Shown: positions 8,389-16,485, counted from the first letter of the stretch. The stretch: DNA of 21,393 nt from an uncultured Saprospiraceae bacterium (GCA_937926205.1 CALEYL010000002.1:1-21393); one strand, 5' to 3'. Notes: generated by a model from the letters alone, not told the origin. Made by a program: numbers and translations.

Positions 8389-9490
8389 TTTATCAATCAT
8401 CCTTTTTATGGCTGCAATCCCTGGCGCTTTTGCCGGAAATGCGCTCGCAGAGCGTGTGGATTTCACCAAAACCATCAAGAAGGAATACGAAGTGAGTAGC
8501 AATGCTACCGTTCACATCAACAACAAATACGGTAAAGTCGACGTAAAAACCTGGGATAAAAACCGGGTGAAAATTGATGTTCGCATCCTGGTGCGCGCCA
8601 ATACGGAAGCAGATGCCCAAAAGGTTTTTGACAGGATCAATGTTCAGTTTTCCAACACAGGCAACTTTGTGAAAGCGGAAACGACCATTGAACCTTTGTC
8701 TCGCAAATGGTGGGACAGCAGTACCCAGAAAAACGATTATTCCATCAACTATGAGGTTTTTGTTCCTTCCACCGTCAGCCTGGAGTTGTACAACAAATAC
8801 GGCGACGTTTATGCTGCGGCCATTAAAGGGAAAGGTACCATTGATGTGAAATACGGCAATTTTAAATTAGATGGCCTGAACGAAACCTCCAACATCACCC
8901 TGGCTTACGGCAACGGGAAACTGACTAAGGCTGGAAATATCGTAACGGATGTCAGCTATGGTCGGCTCAATGTGACCGAAGCCAATGAGATTGACATCAA
9001 TAGTAAATATTCAACGCTCACGCTGGACAAAGTCGATGAATTGCGCAGTACAAGCAAATACGACACCTACAAAGTGGGGAGCGTGGCAGATTTTCGAAAT
9101 ACAGGTAAATACGACAACATTGAAGTCCAGAGCACGGCCCATATGGTGGTCACCTCCAAATACACCAATGTCCACGTAGAAAAAGTCAGTAAAGTATTGG
9201 AAATGAACATGGAATACGGCGGCGTTTCGATTATTCAACTCGACAAAGGCTTTTCCGATGTCAATCTGAGTGGGAAATATACAGACTTCAAGGTTGTGGT
9301 TGAAAATGGCGCGGTTTACCAGATTGATGCCCTCGCAGATTATGCCGGCGTTCGTTATCCCGCCGGCATGAAGGTAACCTATGAAAAAAAGGAGAAATCC
9401 AACTATGAAATCAAAGGACATGTCGGACAGCAGGGAGCGCCGGCCGTCATCAAAGCCCGCATTACTTACGGTGGCCTGAAAGTACAATAA
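8372..9490 (+). CDS. Exported DUF4097-like solenoid protein with tyrosine-ladder repeats
   Basis: A 372-residue exported protein with a signal peptide (residues 1-21, cleavage near GAFA). It resembles the DUF4097/putative-adhesin beta-solenoid family. The motif [NSG]KYG/D/T-x-x-x-V recurs. Tyrosines fall at residues 143, 161, 179, 196, 213, 230, 247, 264 and 282, every 17-18 residues, with further ones at 53, 303, 324 and 366. Each unit is probably one coil of a beta-solenoid with a stacked tyrosine ladder. The start at 8372 is chosen for the signal peptide; it overlaps the anti-sigma gene by 17 bases in another frame. As the third gene of a sigma/anti-sigma operon it may be the sensed or delivered envelope component. 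The exact role is unknown. Confidence 0.8.
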   Translation: MKLAYNLSIILFMAAIPGAFAGNALAERVDFTKTIKKEYEVSSNATVHINNKYGKVDVKTWDKNRVKIDVRILVRANTEADAQKVFDRINVQFSNTGNFVKAETTIEPLSRKWWDSSTQKNDYSINYEVFVPSTVSLELYNKYGDVYAAAIKGKGTIDVKYGNFKLDGLNETSNITLAYGNGKLTKAGNIVTDVSYGRLNVTEANEIDINSKYSTLTLDKVDELRSTSKYDTYKVGSVADFRNTGKYDNIEVQSTAHMVVTSKYTNVHVEKVSKVLEMNMEYGGVSIIQLDKGFSDVNLSGKYTDFKVVVENGAVYQIDALADYAGVRYPAGMKVTYEKKEKSNYEIKGHVGQQGAPAVIKARITYGGLKVQ

Positions 9491-9532
9491 TTCTTGTTCG
9501 GGGAGCCCCTTTCATTCTCCCGGGAAACATCA

Positions 9533-9569
9533 AAAAGCGCTAAGCGGCAGCAGTCTGCTTAGCGCTTTT
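9533..9569 (+). terminator. Strong intrinsic terminator after the sigma-factor operon
   Basis: A perfect 13-bp stem, AAAAGCGCTAAGC (9533-9545) with GCTTAGCGCTTTT (9557-9569), encloses an 11-base loop. T-rich sequence closes and follows the stem. It lies 42 bases past the stop at 9490 and separates this operon from the next gene. Confidence 0.8.
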
Positions 9570-9598
9570 AGTTTTCAGCTTTCTGCGGGGCAAATTCG

Positions 9599-9606
9599 TA
9601 TATTTG
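9599..9606 (+). promoter_or_regulatory. -7 promoter box of the lipoprotein/thiolase-like operon
   Basis: TATATTTG matches TAnnTTTG exactly and ends 23 bases before the start at 9630, just after the terminator of the preceding operon. No good -33 box was found. Confidence 0.55.
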
Positions 9607-9629
9607 CACCGGCGCAAAAAAGCCTGCTT

Positions 9630-10514
9630 ATGTACATTTTCTTCAGGAACCTGTCCAATACGATCGCGTTGTCTTTATGGTTTTTCATCACCGGCTGCGG
9701 TGGCCAGCAGGATAACCTGACTAAAATCAACGGCATTTGGCTGGAGACATTTCCGCCTGAAAATCAGGACGAAAACCGCTATACAGCAGATAATAAGATT
9801 TTTACAGCAGGCCGTGAGTTTACCTATCGCTATCATTACATCAGTCCCAAAGGCGATACCCTGTTGTTCAAAATCACGGAAAGTGAAACCCCTGAATTTT
9901 TACTATACCAGATGGCCTGGGATTTTGTCGACCCTGACACGGCCAATCAGAATACCGTTGAAGCCGTGACTTTCAGGATTGTTGAAGGGCGGGAACCTTT
10001 CGTGTTGAATGCTCCGGATTTTAATCAAACGGTTCAGGAAATCCGGCTGTTTAATCCTGATAAGGAAGAATTGGGAGGATTTACGTCTTCTTCTCTCATC
10101 GAAAATGACAAAAATGTCTGGATGCAAATGCCAAACATGAAAATGTTCCGCATCCTTGCTCTGAATCCAATGCCTTTCATTCAGGCGCCTTACCAACAGG
10201 GCAATGCCTGGGAATGGCAAATGGAGGTAGCAGAAACGAATGGCGATTCCCGCTGGAAAGCCTGGGGTGGCCTTGTAAAAAATACCATGCATTACCAGAT
10301 CGGCAGCCAGGAAATGGTTCGCGTTCCCTGGGGAGAGGCGCTTTGTCACCTTGTGGATGCCGATGCAGAAAGCGGACTTGGGCGTACGCACCTGAAAGCG
10401 GCATTCAACGAGACCTATGGTTTTTTGCGCCTGGATTATACCAATATAGACGGTTCAAAGCTCGTTTTTGAGCTAACCGATATCACAGGGGCGGCAGCGA
10501 CCATTCCGCAATAG
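9630..10514 (+). CDS. Lipoprotein of unknown function
   Basis: A 294-residue lipoprotein. The signal peptide MYIFFRNLSNTIALSLWFFITGC has a lipobox (ITGC) with C23 as the lipidated residue. The mature part is rich in aromatic and beta-type sequence, with several tryptophans (NAWEWQMEV, SRWKAWGG) and a C-terminal LRLDYTNIDGSKLVFEL. I do not recognise a family or catalytic motif. It ends 10 bases before the thiolase-like gene on the same strand and probably shares its transcript. That pairing of an envelope lipoprotein with a cytoplasmic thiolase homologue gives no obvious joint function. Confidence 0.8.
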   Translation: MYIFFRNLSNTIALSLWFFITGCGGQQDNLTKINGIWLETFPPENQDENRYTADNKIFTAGREFTYRYHYISPKGDTLLFKITESETPEFLLYQMAWDFVDPDTANQNTVEAVTFRIVEGREPFVLNAPDFNQTVQEIRLFNPDKEELGGFTSSSLIENDKNVWMQMPNMKMFRILALNPMPFIQAPYQQGNAWEWQMEVAETNGDSRWKAWGGLVKNTMHYQIGSQEMVRVPWGEALCHLVDADAESGLGRTHLKAAFNETYGFLRLDYTNIDGSKLVFELTDITGAAATIPQ

Positions 10515-10524
10515 CACGAGATTC

Positions 10525-11736
10525 ATGAAAGATGCCTTTATTTACGACATTGTCAGAACGCCCCGGGGAATGGGGCATCATGGCGGTGCTTTGCATGAAA
10601 TTAAGACAGTAGACCTGCTTGCTGCCGCACTTGCCGCGCTTTGTCAGCGATCTGGCATCCAATCTGATCTGGTCGAAGACATCATATTGGGATGCGTACA
10701 ACCCGACGATGATCAGGGGTTTAACCTGGCAACAGCAGCGGCATTGGCGACTGCCTGGCCGGGGAACATCAGTGGTTTACAACTTAGCCGGCATGCTGCT
10801 TCCGGGCTGGAGGCCATTAACCTGGCCGCCACGAAAATCCGTTCAGGGTGGGGCAATACGTTTATAGCTGGCGGGGTTGAAAGCATGAGCCGCGTTAGGA
10901 AAAGTGAACATGAAAGTCCATTGTGGCAGGACCCTGAATTACTGGCCGGAGGGAGCGCTATTCCGCCGGGCATATCAGCAGATCTGATTGCAACGCAGGA
11001 AGGATTTACACGGGAGGCATTGGATGCCTGGGCTGCCCGATCCCGCAGACAAGCGCTTCTTGCCTGGGAAAACGGGTGGTTTGGTAAATCCATCATCCCG
11101 ATCTATGACCGAAACCAATTAGGCATCCTTGATCGGGATGAATTTTTGCTTGCTCCGGCAATCGACGAAGAAGCGTGTAAGCATTTAGACCCGGCTTTTT
11201 CCAATTTAGGCACACAGGGTTTTGACAGTATGGCATTGCACCGCTTTCCGGAAATCGAATCCATCCACCACCTTCATACGCAGGCAAACAGCAGTTTTTC
11301 TGCAGACGGCGCTGCGCTGGCACTGCTGGGTAACGGCGCTGTTGATGACAAGGGAAAAAAGCTGCACCCGCGGGCAAAGATTATCGGACTTGCAAATGTT
11401 TGCGAAGATCCGATGCAGGGCGCCGCTGCGGCCGCCAAAGCTGCTAAAAAGGCCCTTCACCTGGCCGGGCTGCAAGCGTCGGCCATTGACCTTTGGGAAT
11501 GTGCGGAGTTATATGCAGCGGATGCCTTGAAATTTCAACTGGATATGGGTATCGATACCGATAAGCTGAATGTTAATGGCGGCGCTATTGCCACAGGATG
11601 CCCATTGGGCGCACACAGTGCTATGTTGCTGAGTGCGCTGATAGACGAACTGGAGCGGCGGGGGCAAAACAGAGGTGTGGTTGCCGTCTATACCCACGAC
11701 GGCATGGGCGTTGCTACCGTTATTGAATGCTGTTAA
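10525..11736 (+). CDS. Thiolase-fold protein lacking the catalytic residues
   Basis: A 403-residue protein that follows the thiolase (acetyl-CoA acetyltransferase) family from end to end, e.g. MKDAFIYDIVRTPRG, GGVESMS, NVNGGAIA and DGMGVATVIE. The chemistry has been lost. The nucleophile position in N-R-F-C-S-S-G reads S-R-H-A-A-S-G (A91). The NEAF motif reads A-E-L-Y (327-330). GHPLGASG reads GCPLGAHS (C359 for His). The second cysteine of CIGGGMG aligns with Y389 in YTHDGMG. An active thiolase needs the cysteines and histidine, so this is probably a non-catalytic paralogue that may bind acyl-CoA or a partner, or else does altered chemistry. The frame is intact, which argues against simple decay. 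Length is normal for the family. Confidence 0.82.
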   Translation: MKDAFIYDIVRTPRGMGHHGGALHEIKTVDLLAAALAALCQRSGIQSDLVEDIILGCVQPDDDQGFNLATAAALATAWPGNISGLQLSRHAASGLEAINLAATKIRSGWGNTFIAGGVESMSRVRKSEHESPLWQDPELLAGGSAIPPGISADLIATQEGFTREALDAWAARSRRQALLAWENGWFGKSIIPIYDRNQLGILDRDEFLLAPAIDEEACKHLDPAFSNLGTQGFDSMALHRFPEIESIHHLHTQANSSFSADGAALALLGNGAVDDKGKKLHPRAKIIGLANVCEDPMQGAAAAAKAAKKALHLAGLQASAIDLWECAELYAADALKFQLDMGIDTDKLNVNGGAIATGCPLGAHSAMLLSALIDELERRGQNRGVVAVYTHDGMGVATVIECC

Positions 11737-11749
11737 ACGGCATTATTTT

Positions 11750-12277
11750 CTATCGGACGGCTTCAAAAGACATGTCCAGGCGAGAGTCGATTGAATAAGG
11801 TGAAAAATCGTTCAGGAAAAAGACGACCTCGAGCTTAAATTGCTGGCCGATCATCAACTTTCTTACATTGCGGAGGGTCGGTAGCATCCGGATCTGGTTA
11901 TCGGCACGGCCCCGCAGGTCATTGATGTAGAAAACTTCGTCTGCCGGCGAGCATTCCACCCTGTCGGTTGCGCATATTCTGACCGAAACTTCTTCAATGA
12001 AATAATATTCCTGGTTGTTTTGCAGGGCAGTCAATGTTCCAAAAGTCGGGTTGATCGCCGTTATGGATGTCGTATCTGTTGAGCTTTGATTCAGGAAAAA
12101 ATCAATATTGGTACTCAGGCGGTTGACTTCAAAAACCAACGGAAAAGTCGGATTAACCCCGGCAGGAATGGTGAATGTTGTATTCGGAAAAGCCATTTCA
12201 AACAATCGCTCCCGTTCGTCTTTATTGCATCCCCACCAAACCAAAACAACCAAAACCATCCAGCTCAACTTTCTCAT
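11750..12277 (-). CDS. Small lipoprotein of unknown function
   Basis: A 175-residue lipoprotein with signal peptide MRKLSWMVLVVLVWWGC and lipobox WWGC (C17). The mature part has alternating hydrophobic residues typical of a beta-sandwich (PTFPLVFEVNRL, YYFIEEVSVRICATD). It contains two further cysteines that could form a disulphide (ICATDRVEC). I recognise no family. The gene converges on the thiolase-like gene with only 13 bases between their stop codons and no hairpin in that gap. Confidence 0.75.
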   Translation of the reverse strand: MRKLSWMVLVVLVWWGCNKDERERLFEMAFPNTTFTIPAGVNPTFPLVFEVNRLSTNIDFFLNQSSTDTTSITAINPTFGTLTALQNNQEYYFIEEVSVRICATDRVECSPADEVFYINDLRGRADNQIRMLPTLRNVRKLMIGQQFKLEVVFFLNDFSPYSIDSRLDMSFEAVR

Positions 12278-12321
12278 AACCGTATCATTTTTGGATTAAA
12301 CGAAAGAATGGTGCTAAATTA

Positions 12322-12351
12322 TTTGCGACTTTTAAATTATCCCTATCTTTA
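12322..12351 (+). promoter_or_regulatory. Promoter of the GCS2-CBS gene
   Basis: An exact -33 box TTTG (12322-12325), an 18-base spacer and TATCTTTA (12344-12351, one mismatch to TAnnTTTG). The start codon is 62 bases downstream. It is one of the two matches in the window that have both boxes (see 20477-20507). Confidence 0.5.
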
Positions 12352-12413
12352 TTGAAGAACTGTGAAAAATCGCGCAAGGATAATCTGATCACATCAAGAA
12401 ATTCGTACAGGAT

Positions 12414-14336
12414 ATGGGTGAACAAAAAGTGTCATTGGTTGCAGGTGACAACCAGTTGCAGAACTTTACAAAGCATTTGTTGAGAGATGTTTATGCTTTT
12501 GAATACATGTTGGAAAATGACTGGTTTGAAAGCGGCATCGCACGCATAGGCGCCGAGCAGGAAATGTTTTTGGTAGACAACAAAACGTACAAGCCTGCCA
12601 TGATCAACATGGAGGTACTCAAAAAAATGAAAAATCTTGACTGGGTAACGACTGAACTTGCCCGGTTTAACCTCGAAACAAACCTCACACCCAGAGAATT
12701 TAAAGGCGATTGCCTGAGGCAGATGGAGATGGAGAACATCGAATACCTGAACAAAATCAGGGAAAAACTAAAGCCGTTCGATGCCAGCCTCGTTCTGACG
12801 GGGATTCTGCCCACGCTGACCAAGATGGATCTGGAGATGGAGAATCTGACGCCCAATCCGCGATATGTTGCGCTGATGGAAGCCATCAACCGCCAACTCA
12901 TCGGATCTTTTTACGAGCTCAGGCTGATGGGCATTGATGAAATCCTCGTCAAGCACAAATCGCCCTTGCTGGAAGCCTGCAACACCAGTTTCCAGGTACA
13001 CCTTCAGGTATCGCCCGCCGATTTTGTCAAATACTATAACATTGCTCAGGCGCTTGCCGCGCCGGTTTTGGCCATCAGCGCCAATTCCCCGATCGTATTC
13101 GGAAAAAGATTGTGGCACGAAACCCGCATCGCACTTTTCCAGCAGGCACTTGATATCCGGACGACCCACGACCATATGCGCGAGCGCAGCCCCCGGGTGA
13201 GCTTCGGAACGGGCTGGCTTGAAAAAAGCATTATGGAAATTTATCGCGAGGACATTGCCAGATTCCGCGTGCTGCTGGGGGCCGATATTGAGGAAGACTC
13301 CATTGAATTGATCCGGCAGGGCAAAGTCCCTAAACTCAAAGCTTTGCAGGTACACAACTCTACAGTTTACCGGTGGAACAGGCCCTGCTACGGCATCAGC
13401 CCCAACGGACAGCCCCACCTGCGCATCGAAAACCGGGTATTGCCATCCGGTCCAACAGTGCTGGATGCAACCGCCAACGCTGCTTTCTGGCTTGGCGCGA
13501 TGATTGGCATGGCCAATGAATACGAAGATATCCGCGATCACATTTCCTGGGAAGACGTTCGGGATAATTTTGCAAAAGGCGCCCGGATTGGCATCGACTC
13601 CAATTTTACCTGGTTTAAAGACAAAAAAATATCTGTCTGCGACCTGGTTCAAAAGGAACTGCTGCCGCTGGCCCGCAAAGGTTTGGAAAGCAGAAATGTA
13701 GATCCAAAAGATATTGACCGTTACCTGGACATCATTGCTGCGCGTGCCGACCTGCACATGAATGGCGCCCGCTGGCAACTTCGTGCCTTTACCAAACTGA
13801 AAAAACAGGTGGGCCGCGATGAAGCGCTGACCGTCATGACTGCCGCCATCATTAAAAACCAATTAAAGGAAATGCCCGTTCATACCTGGGATCTTCCCGA
13901 ACCGGGAGATCTGGACGAATACCGCCCGTCCAAACTGAAAGTGGAAGAATTTATGGTGACCGATCTTTTTACGGTTCAAAAAGACGATTTAATTGACCTG
14001 GTAGCCGAATTGATGGATTGGCGAAGGATTCGCTACATGCCGGTGGAAGACTCCAAAGGCCAACTCTGCGGCCTCATTACTTCCCGCCTGCTGTTGCGTC
14101 ATTTTACGCGTTTCAACCGGGTCAACGGCAAAGAAGCGGTTTCCGTCAAGGACATCATGATTACACAACCCATGGTAATTAGTCCTGACGCTACTATACT
14201 GGAGGCCATGACCATGATGCGGGAGCAAAAGATTGGATGCCTGCCGGTGGTGAAAAACGATGAATTGGTCGGCATCATCACCGAAATGGATTTCCTGAGA
14301 ATTTCAGCGCGCCTGATTGAGCGGCTGGAGCGTTGA
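12414..14336 (+). CDS. Glutamate-cysteine ligase-like (GCS2) enzyme fused to two CBS domains
   Basis: A 640-residue cytoplasmic fusion protein. Residues about 40-480 match the GCS2 carboxylate-amine ligase superfamily. IGAEQEMFLVD (45-55) supplies metal and ATP-binding acids, NTSFQVHLQVS and ISANSPIVFG line the active site, and HLRIENRVLPSGPT is the conserved Arg/Glu segment. A linker leads to two CBS domains (about 519-580 and 588-636, the second with MREQKIGCLPVV and LVGIITEMDF). CBS pairs usually bind adenine nucleotides, so the ligase is probably under energy or nucleotide control. GCS2 proteins join glutamate or another acid to an amine such as cysteine; the substrate cannot be read here. 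No glutathione synthetase lies nearby. The start follows an AGGAT-type ribosome site. Confidence 0.88.
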   Translation: MGEQKVSLVAGDNQLQNFTKHLLRDVYAFEYMLENDWFESGIARIGAEQEMFLVDNKTYKPAMINMEVLKKMKNLDWVTTELARFNLETNLTPREFKGDCLRQMEMENIEYLNKIREKLKPFDASLVLTGILPTLTKMDLEMENLTPNPRYVALMEAINRQLIGSFYELRLMGIDEILVKHKSPLLEACNTSFQVHLQVSPADFVKYYNIAQALAAPVLAISANSPIVFGKRLWHETRIALFQQALDIRTTHDHMRERSPRVSFGTGWLEKSIMEIYREDIARFRVLLGADIEEDSIELIRQGKVPKLKALQVHNSTVYRWNRPCYGISPNGQPHLRIENRVLPSGPTVLDATANAAFWLGAMIGMANEYEDIRDHISWEDVRDNFAKGARIGIDSNFTWFKDKKISVCDLVQKELLPLARKGLESRNVDPKDIDRYLDIIAARADLHMNGARWQLRAFTKLKKQVGRDEALTVMTAAIIKNQLKEMPVHTWDLPEPGDLDEYRPSKLKVEEFMVTDLFTVQKDDLIDLVAELMDWRRIRYMPVEDSKGQLCGLITSRLLLRHFTRFNRVNGKEAVSVKDIMITQPMVISPDATILEAMTMMREQKIGCLPVVKNDELVGIITEMDFLRISARLIERLER

Positions 14337-14372
14337 GGTAAGCCTTCGACCTGTTTTACCTGCATAAAAAGC

Positions 14373-14415
14373 GCAGTTACGCGAACCTTGTTAAATACTG
14401 GGTTCGCGTAGCTGC
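14373..14415. terminator. Bidirectional terminator between convergent genes
   Basis: A 15-bp stem, GCAGTTACGCGAACC (14373-14387) with GGTTCGCGTAGCTGC (14401-14415), has one G-T pair and a 13-base loop. On the plus strand it is followed by CCTTGTTTT. On the minus strand it is followed by GCGCTTTTTA. It lies between the stops at 14336 and 14430 and can serve both genes. Confidence 0.75.
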
Positions 14416-14429
14416 CCTTGTTTTACGCG

Positions 14430-14834
14430 TTATTGTTTGAGCATTCTCAATGTCTTTGTTCCCTCGGGGCGAACCAAGGTAATAAAGTACATCCCAGGTA
14501 CCAACTGTTCCGTAGGTACAATCAGTTGGTAATACCCGTTATCCAACCACTGCTGCGACTGTACCTCCATAATCCGGCGACCGGAATAATCGCTAATGAA
14601 AACAGAGACGGAGCCTCCTGTTTCCATGGTATATTCTAATAAAGCCTGGTTGGTGACCGGATTAAGCGAAAGTTTGGCCATTAAATGTAATTGAATATTC
14701 GGCTCTGAACATCCAAATCCGGGCATATAACCTATGGGATCAAATTCTGAATTGAGTGCAATTCCAGGCAAAAAGTTGATTGTATATGCCTCGATGCAAG
14801 CTAAAGGCAAATGAGGCCAAATAGCGTAATTCTT
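14430..14834 (-). pseudogene. Orphan C-terminal end of a type IX secretion cargo protein
   Basis: The frame is open from a TAG at 14835-14837 down to the stop at 14430, with no convincing start (TTG at 14810, ATG at 14678). The last 80 or so residues are a clear T9SS type A sorting domain: SLNPVTNQALLEY, VSVFISDYSGRRI, GYYQLIVPTEQLVPGMYFITLV and a TLRMLKQ end. Before it lies INFLPGIALNSEFDPIGYMPGFGC, like the PGF/Cys segment that often precedes this domain in large cargo proteins. T9SS sorting domains normally end proteins of several hundred residues with a signal peptide, and no signal peptide is present. I read this as the remnant of a larger surface-protein gene cut off at its 5' side. An active 82-residue orphan from 14678 is less likely. 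Confidence 0.7.
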
Positions 14835-14987
14835 CTAAACATAACAACTGATTTATAAGGGCAAAGAAATAGGAAAAGAAAGCCCCCGCAAGTCGGCTAC
14901 CCGAAGAGCGGCAATAGAAAAGGGAGCCTGATATTCAAGAATATCCGACTAAATTCGAGGATATAGATATTTAGGAGGAAAGGATAA

Positions 14988-15785
14988 CTACAGTTTCACC
15001 CCCACCCACTTGCGCTTAATGCGCTGGCCGTTTTGTGTGATTTCGTAATCTATGTGAAGGGTTCTGTTATCGGGCTGGAGAGTAGCCAATATCTTGTTTG
15101 GCGAATAGCACAATGCCTGATTGGGACCAGGGAATAAGGGTTCTTCGTCAATAAAATAATGTGTATTGAATTTGGCATTTAGGCTTCTTGAATCACAACC
15201 TTCTGGCATGTTGTTGATGCCAACCCGGGAATGGGGGGGCCAGTCAATTCTCACCTGAAAAGTATCCAAAGGACTGCCTTCGTCATGCCCCAGATACGTT
15301 CCGAATATGGGAAACTGTGCAATATACGCTTCGTCGGTAGTGGCCGTGAAAGGTTTGAAATAGTAGGCTTTTTGTACGGTCACCTTTCCATTGTCGCCGG
15401 GAAAACAGTTAGCATCAGCCTTGTCATGGTAAGTTGTCAGGGAAAAATTTACCCAGCCGGAAACACCATTGAATACCAGCGAAAACAGGCTGTCTGTGAA
15501 CACCCTGGGATCTTGGCCTATCTGCCACTCGTACCGGCTCATGCGTGTATCTGAAGCCCTGAAAAATATCCTTAGATCGCCGCCTATTGGTATGGTATCG
15601 CGGAAAGGAAGGTAGTACGGATTCGTCCAGTTAGTTACGCTAAACGCTGCATTCGTTTCAAACGCAGAATAACACGGATCATAATTTTCACAAGCCGGGT
15701 TTTCAATATCCTGGCAAAGTTCAGGTTTCTTACAGCCGGCATAAAGGAGCAGTAGGGGGAGCAGGAGTGCGAAGATGTTTTTCAT
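14988..15785 (-). CDS. Lipoprotein of unknown function
   Basis: A 265-residue lipoprotein. The signal peptide MKNIFALLLPLLLLYAGC has a lipobox YAGC (C18). The mature N-terminus is cysteine-rich (CQDIENPACENYDPC). The rest looks like a beta-sandwich (YEWQIGQDPRVF, VSGWVNFSLTTYH, TFQVRIDWPP), in places reminiscent of PKD-like folds. No enzyme motif is visible. The start at 15785 is preferred over an upstream in-frame codon because of the signal peptide. A TATATTTG box lies 62 bases upstream. No terminator with a clear stem follows; the gap 14838-14987 holds only a short palindrome, GATATTC-AA-GAATATC (14930-14945). Confidence 0.78.
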   Translation of the reverse strand: MKNIFALLLPLLLLYAGCKKPELCQDIENPACENYDPCYSAFETNAAFSVTNWTNPYYLPFRDTIPIGGDLRIFFRASDTRMSRYEWQIGQDPRVFTDSLFSLVFNGVSGWVNFSLTTYHDKADANCFPGDNGKVTVQKAYYFKPFTATTDEAYIAQFPIFGTYLGHDEGSPLDTFQVRIDWPPHSRVGINNMPEGCDSRSLNAKFNTHYFIDEEPLFPGPNQALCYSPNKILATLQPDNRTLHIDYEITQNGQRIKRKWVGVKL

Positions 15786-15847
15786 ACTGGATTGTATTTT
15801 GTGAGTCCGTGTTCTTGAAATCAAACACCAAATTCAATGATATTATT

Positions 15848-15855
15848 CAAATATA
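15848..15855 (-). promoter_or_regulatory. -7 promoter box of the 265-residue lipoprotein gene
   Basis: TATATTTG on the minus strand matches TAnnTTTG exactly, 62 bases upstream of the start at 15785 and within the gap after the small winged-helix gene (stop at 15906). No -33 box was found. Confidence 0.4.
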
Positions 15856-15905
15856 CTCCCCGTACACCACCAGATTTTGGCGGTCTGGATTTTTTTTTCA
15901 GAAAT

Positions 15906-16175
15906 TCAATGTTTGTCTACGTTTATCTGAAGTAAATGATCGCCTCCGACGGCTATCTCAAAATGCAGGTGCACGTCGTCCGTATAATAATAAGTTCCGG
16001 CCTCCCTGTCGAAAGATACCGGAAGTCCCAAATCGCGTAATCCTGCGATCAGGCGCTCAATTTTGCGCCGGCTGACCTTGAGCCGGGAAGCCAGATCACT
16101 GCTTGTTCCTGTTGCTTTTGCTCTGATAAGGTAATCTAAGCGTTCTAATAATTGTAAGTCATCCAATACATTCAT
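15906..16175 (-). CDS. Small winged helix-turn-helix protein
   Basis: An 89-residue, probably cytoplasmic DNA-binding protein. Residues about 7-65 form a winged helix of the HTH_11/DeoR-like type: LLERLDYLIRAKATGTSSDLA with recognition helix SRRKIERLIAGLRDLG, then a wing PVSFDREAGTYYY. It resembles the N-terminal DNA-binding domain of WYL regulators such as YafY but has no WYL ligand domain. Only a short tail (HLHFEIAVGGDHLLQINVDKH) follows. Such stand-alone domains occur in Bacteroidota. The start at 16175 is preferred over TTG at 16193. About 370 bases of noncoding DNA lie upstream. Target genes are unknown. Confidence 0.75.
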   Translation of the reverse strand: MNVLDDLQLLERLDYLIRAKATGTSSDLASRLKVSRRKIERLIAGLRDLGLPVSFDREAGTYYYTDDVHLHFEIAVGGDHLLQINVDKH

Positions 16176-16485
16176 AGCTACATAATTATACAACCGGACA
16201 TTGCCCGAATGCTTTTGAACCGGGAAAAATATCCCTTTCCCTCTGCGAGTAGAGGCAGCTTTGTTGTGTATTGTTCTTTAGTGTTAGAGAAACCTGACTT
16301 ATCAGCAGGTTCCCACCATTTTAACATACCTGATCCTACCGGTGGGTAGTAAGCTGAGATGGCGTTCAGGTACTTTTATCTGTGCATATTTTGCAAAAAA
16401 AAAATAATTTAGGATAGTTACAAATTCCAGGCGGGGTTTAACAAAAAACGCATGCCGATACCGATTACCAGCTTACCCAAAATAG
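16176..16485. other. Noncoding stretch between the winged-helix gene and sdhB
   Basis: No convincing gene is seen. The stretch holds two short hairpins: AACCTG with CAGGTT (16291-16296 and 16306-16311), and CTACC with GGTAG (16336-16340 and 16345-16349). It also holds a run of ten A (16395-16404). It may be the leader of the winged-helix gene, read on the minus strand. No exact -7 box was found, so the transcription start is unknown. Confidence 0.4.

Noticed and set aside
12768..13862. 364-codon minus-strand open frame
   Set aside because: It lies wholly inside the GCS2-CBS gene on the opposite strand. The translation has no recognisable domain and reflects codon bias of the real gene.
14930..14945. 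Short palindrome GATATTC-AA-GAATATC as an operator
   Set aside because: A 7-bp AT-rich inverted repeat downstream of a lipoprotein gene is easily expected by chance, and no promoter box lies beside it.
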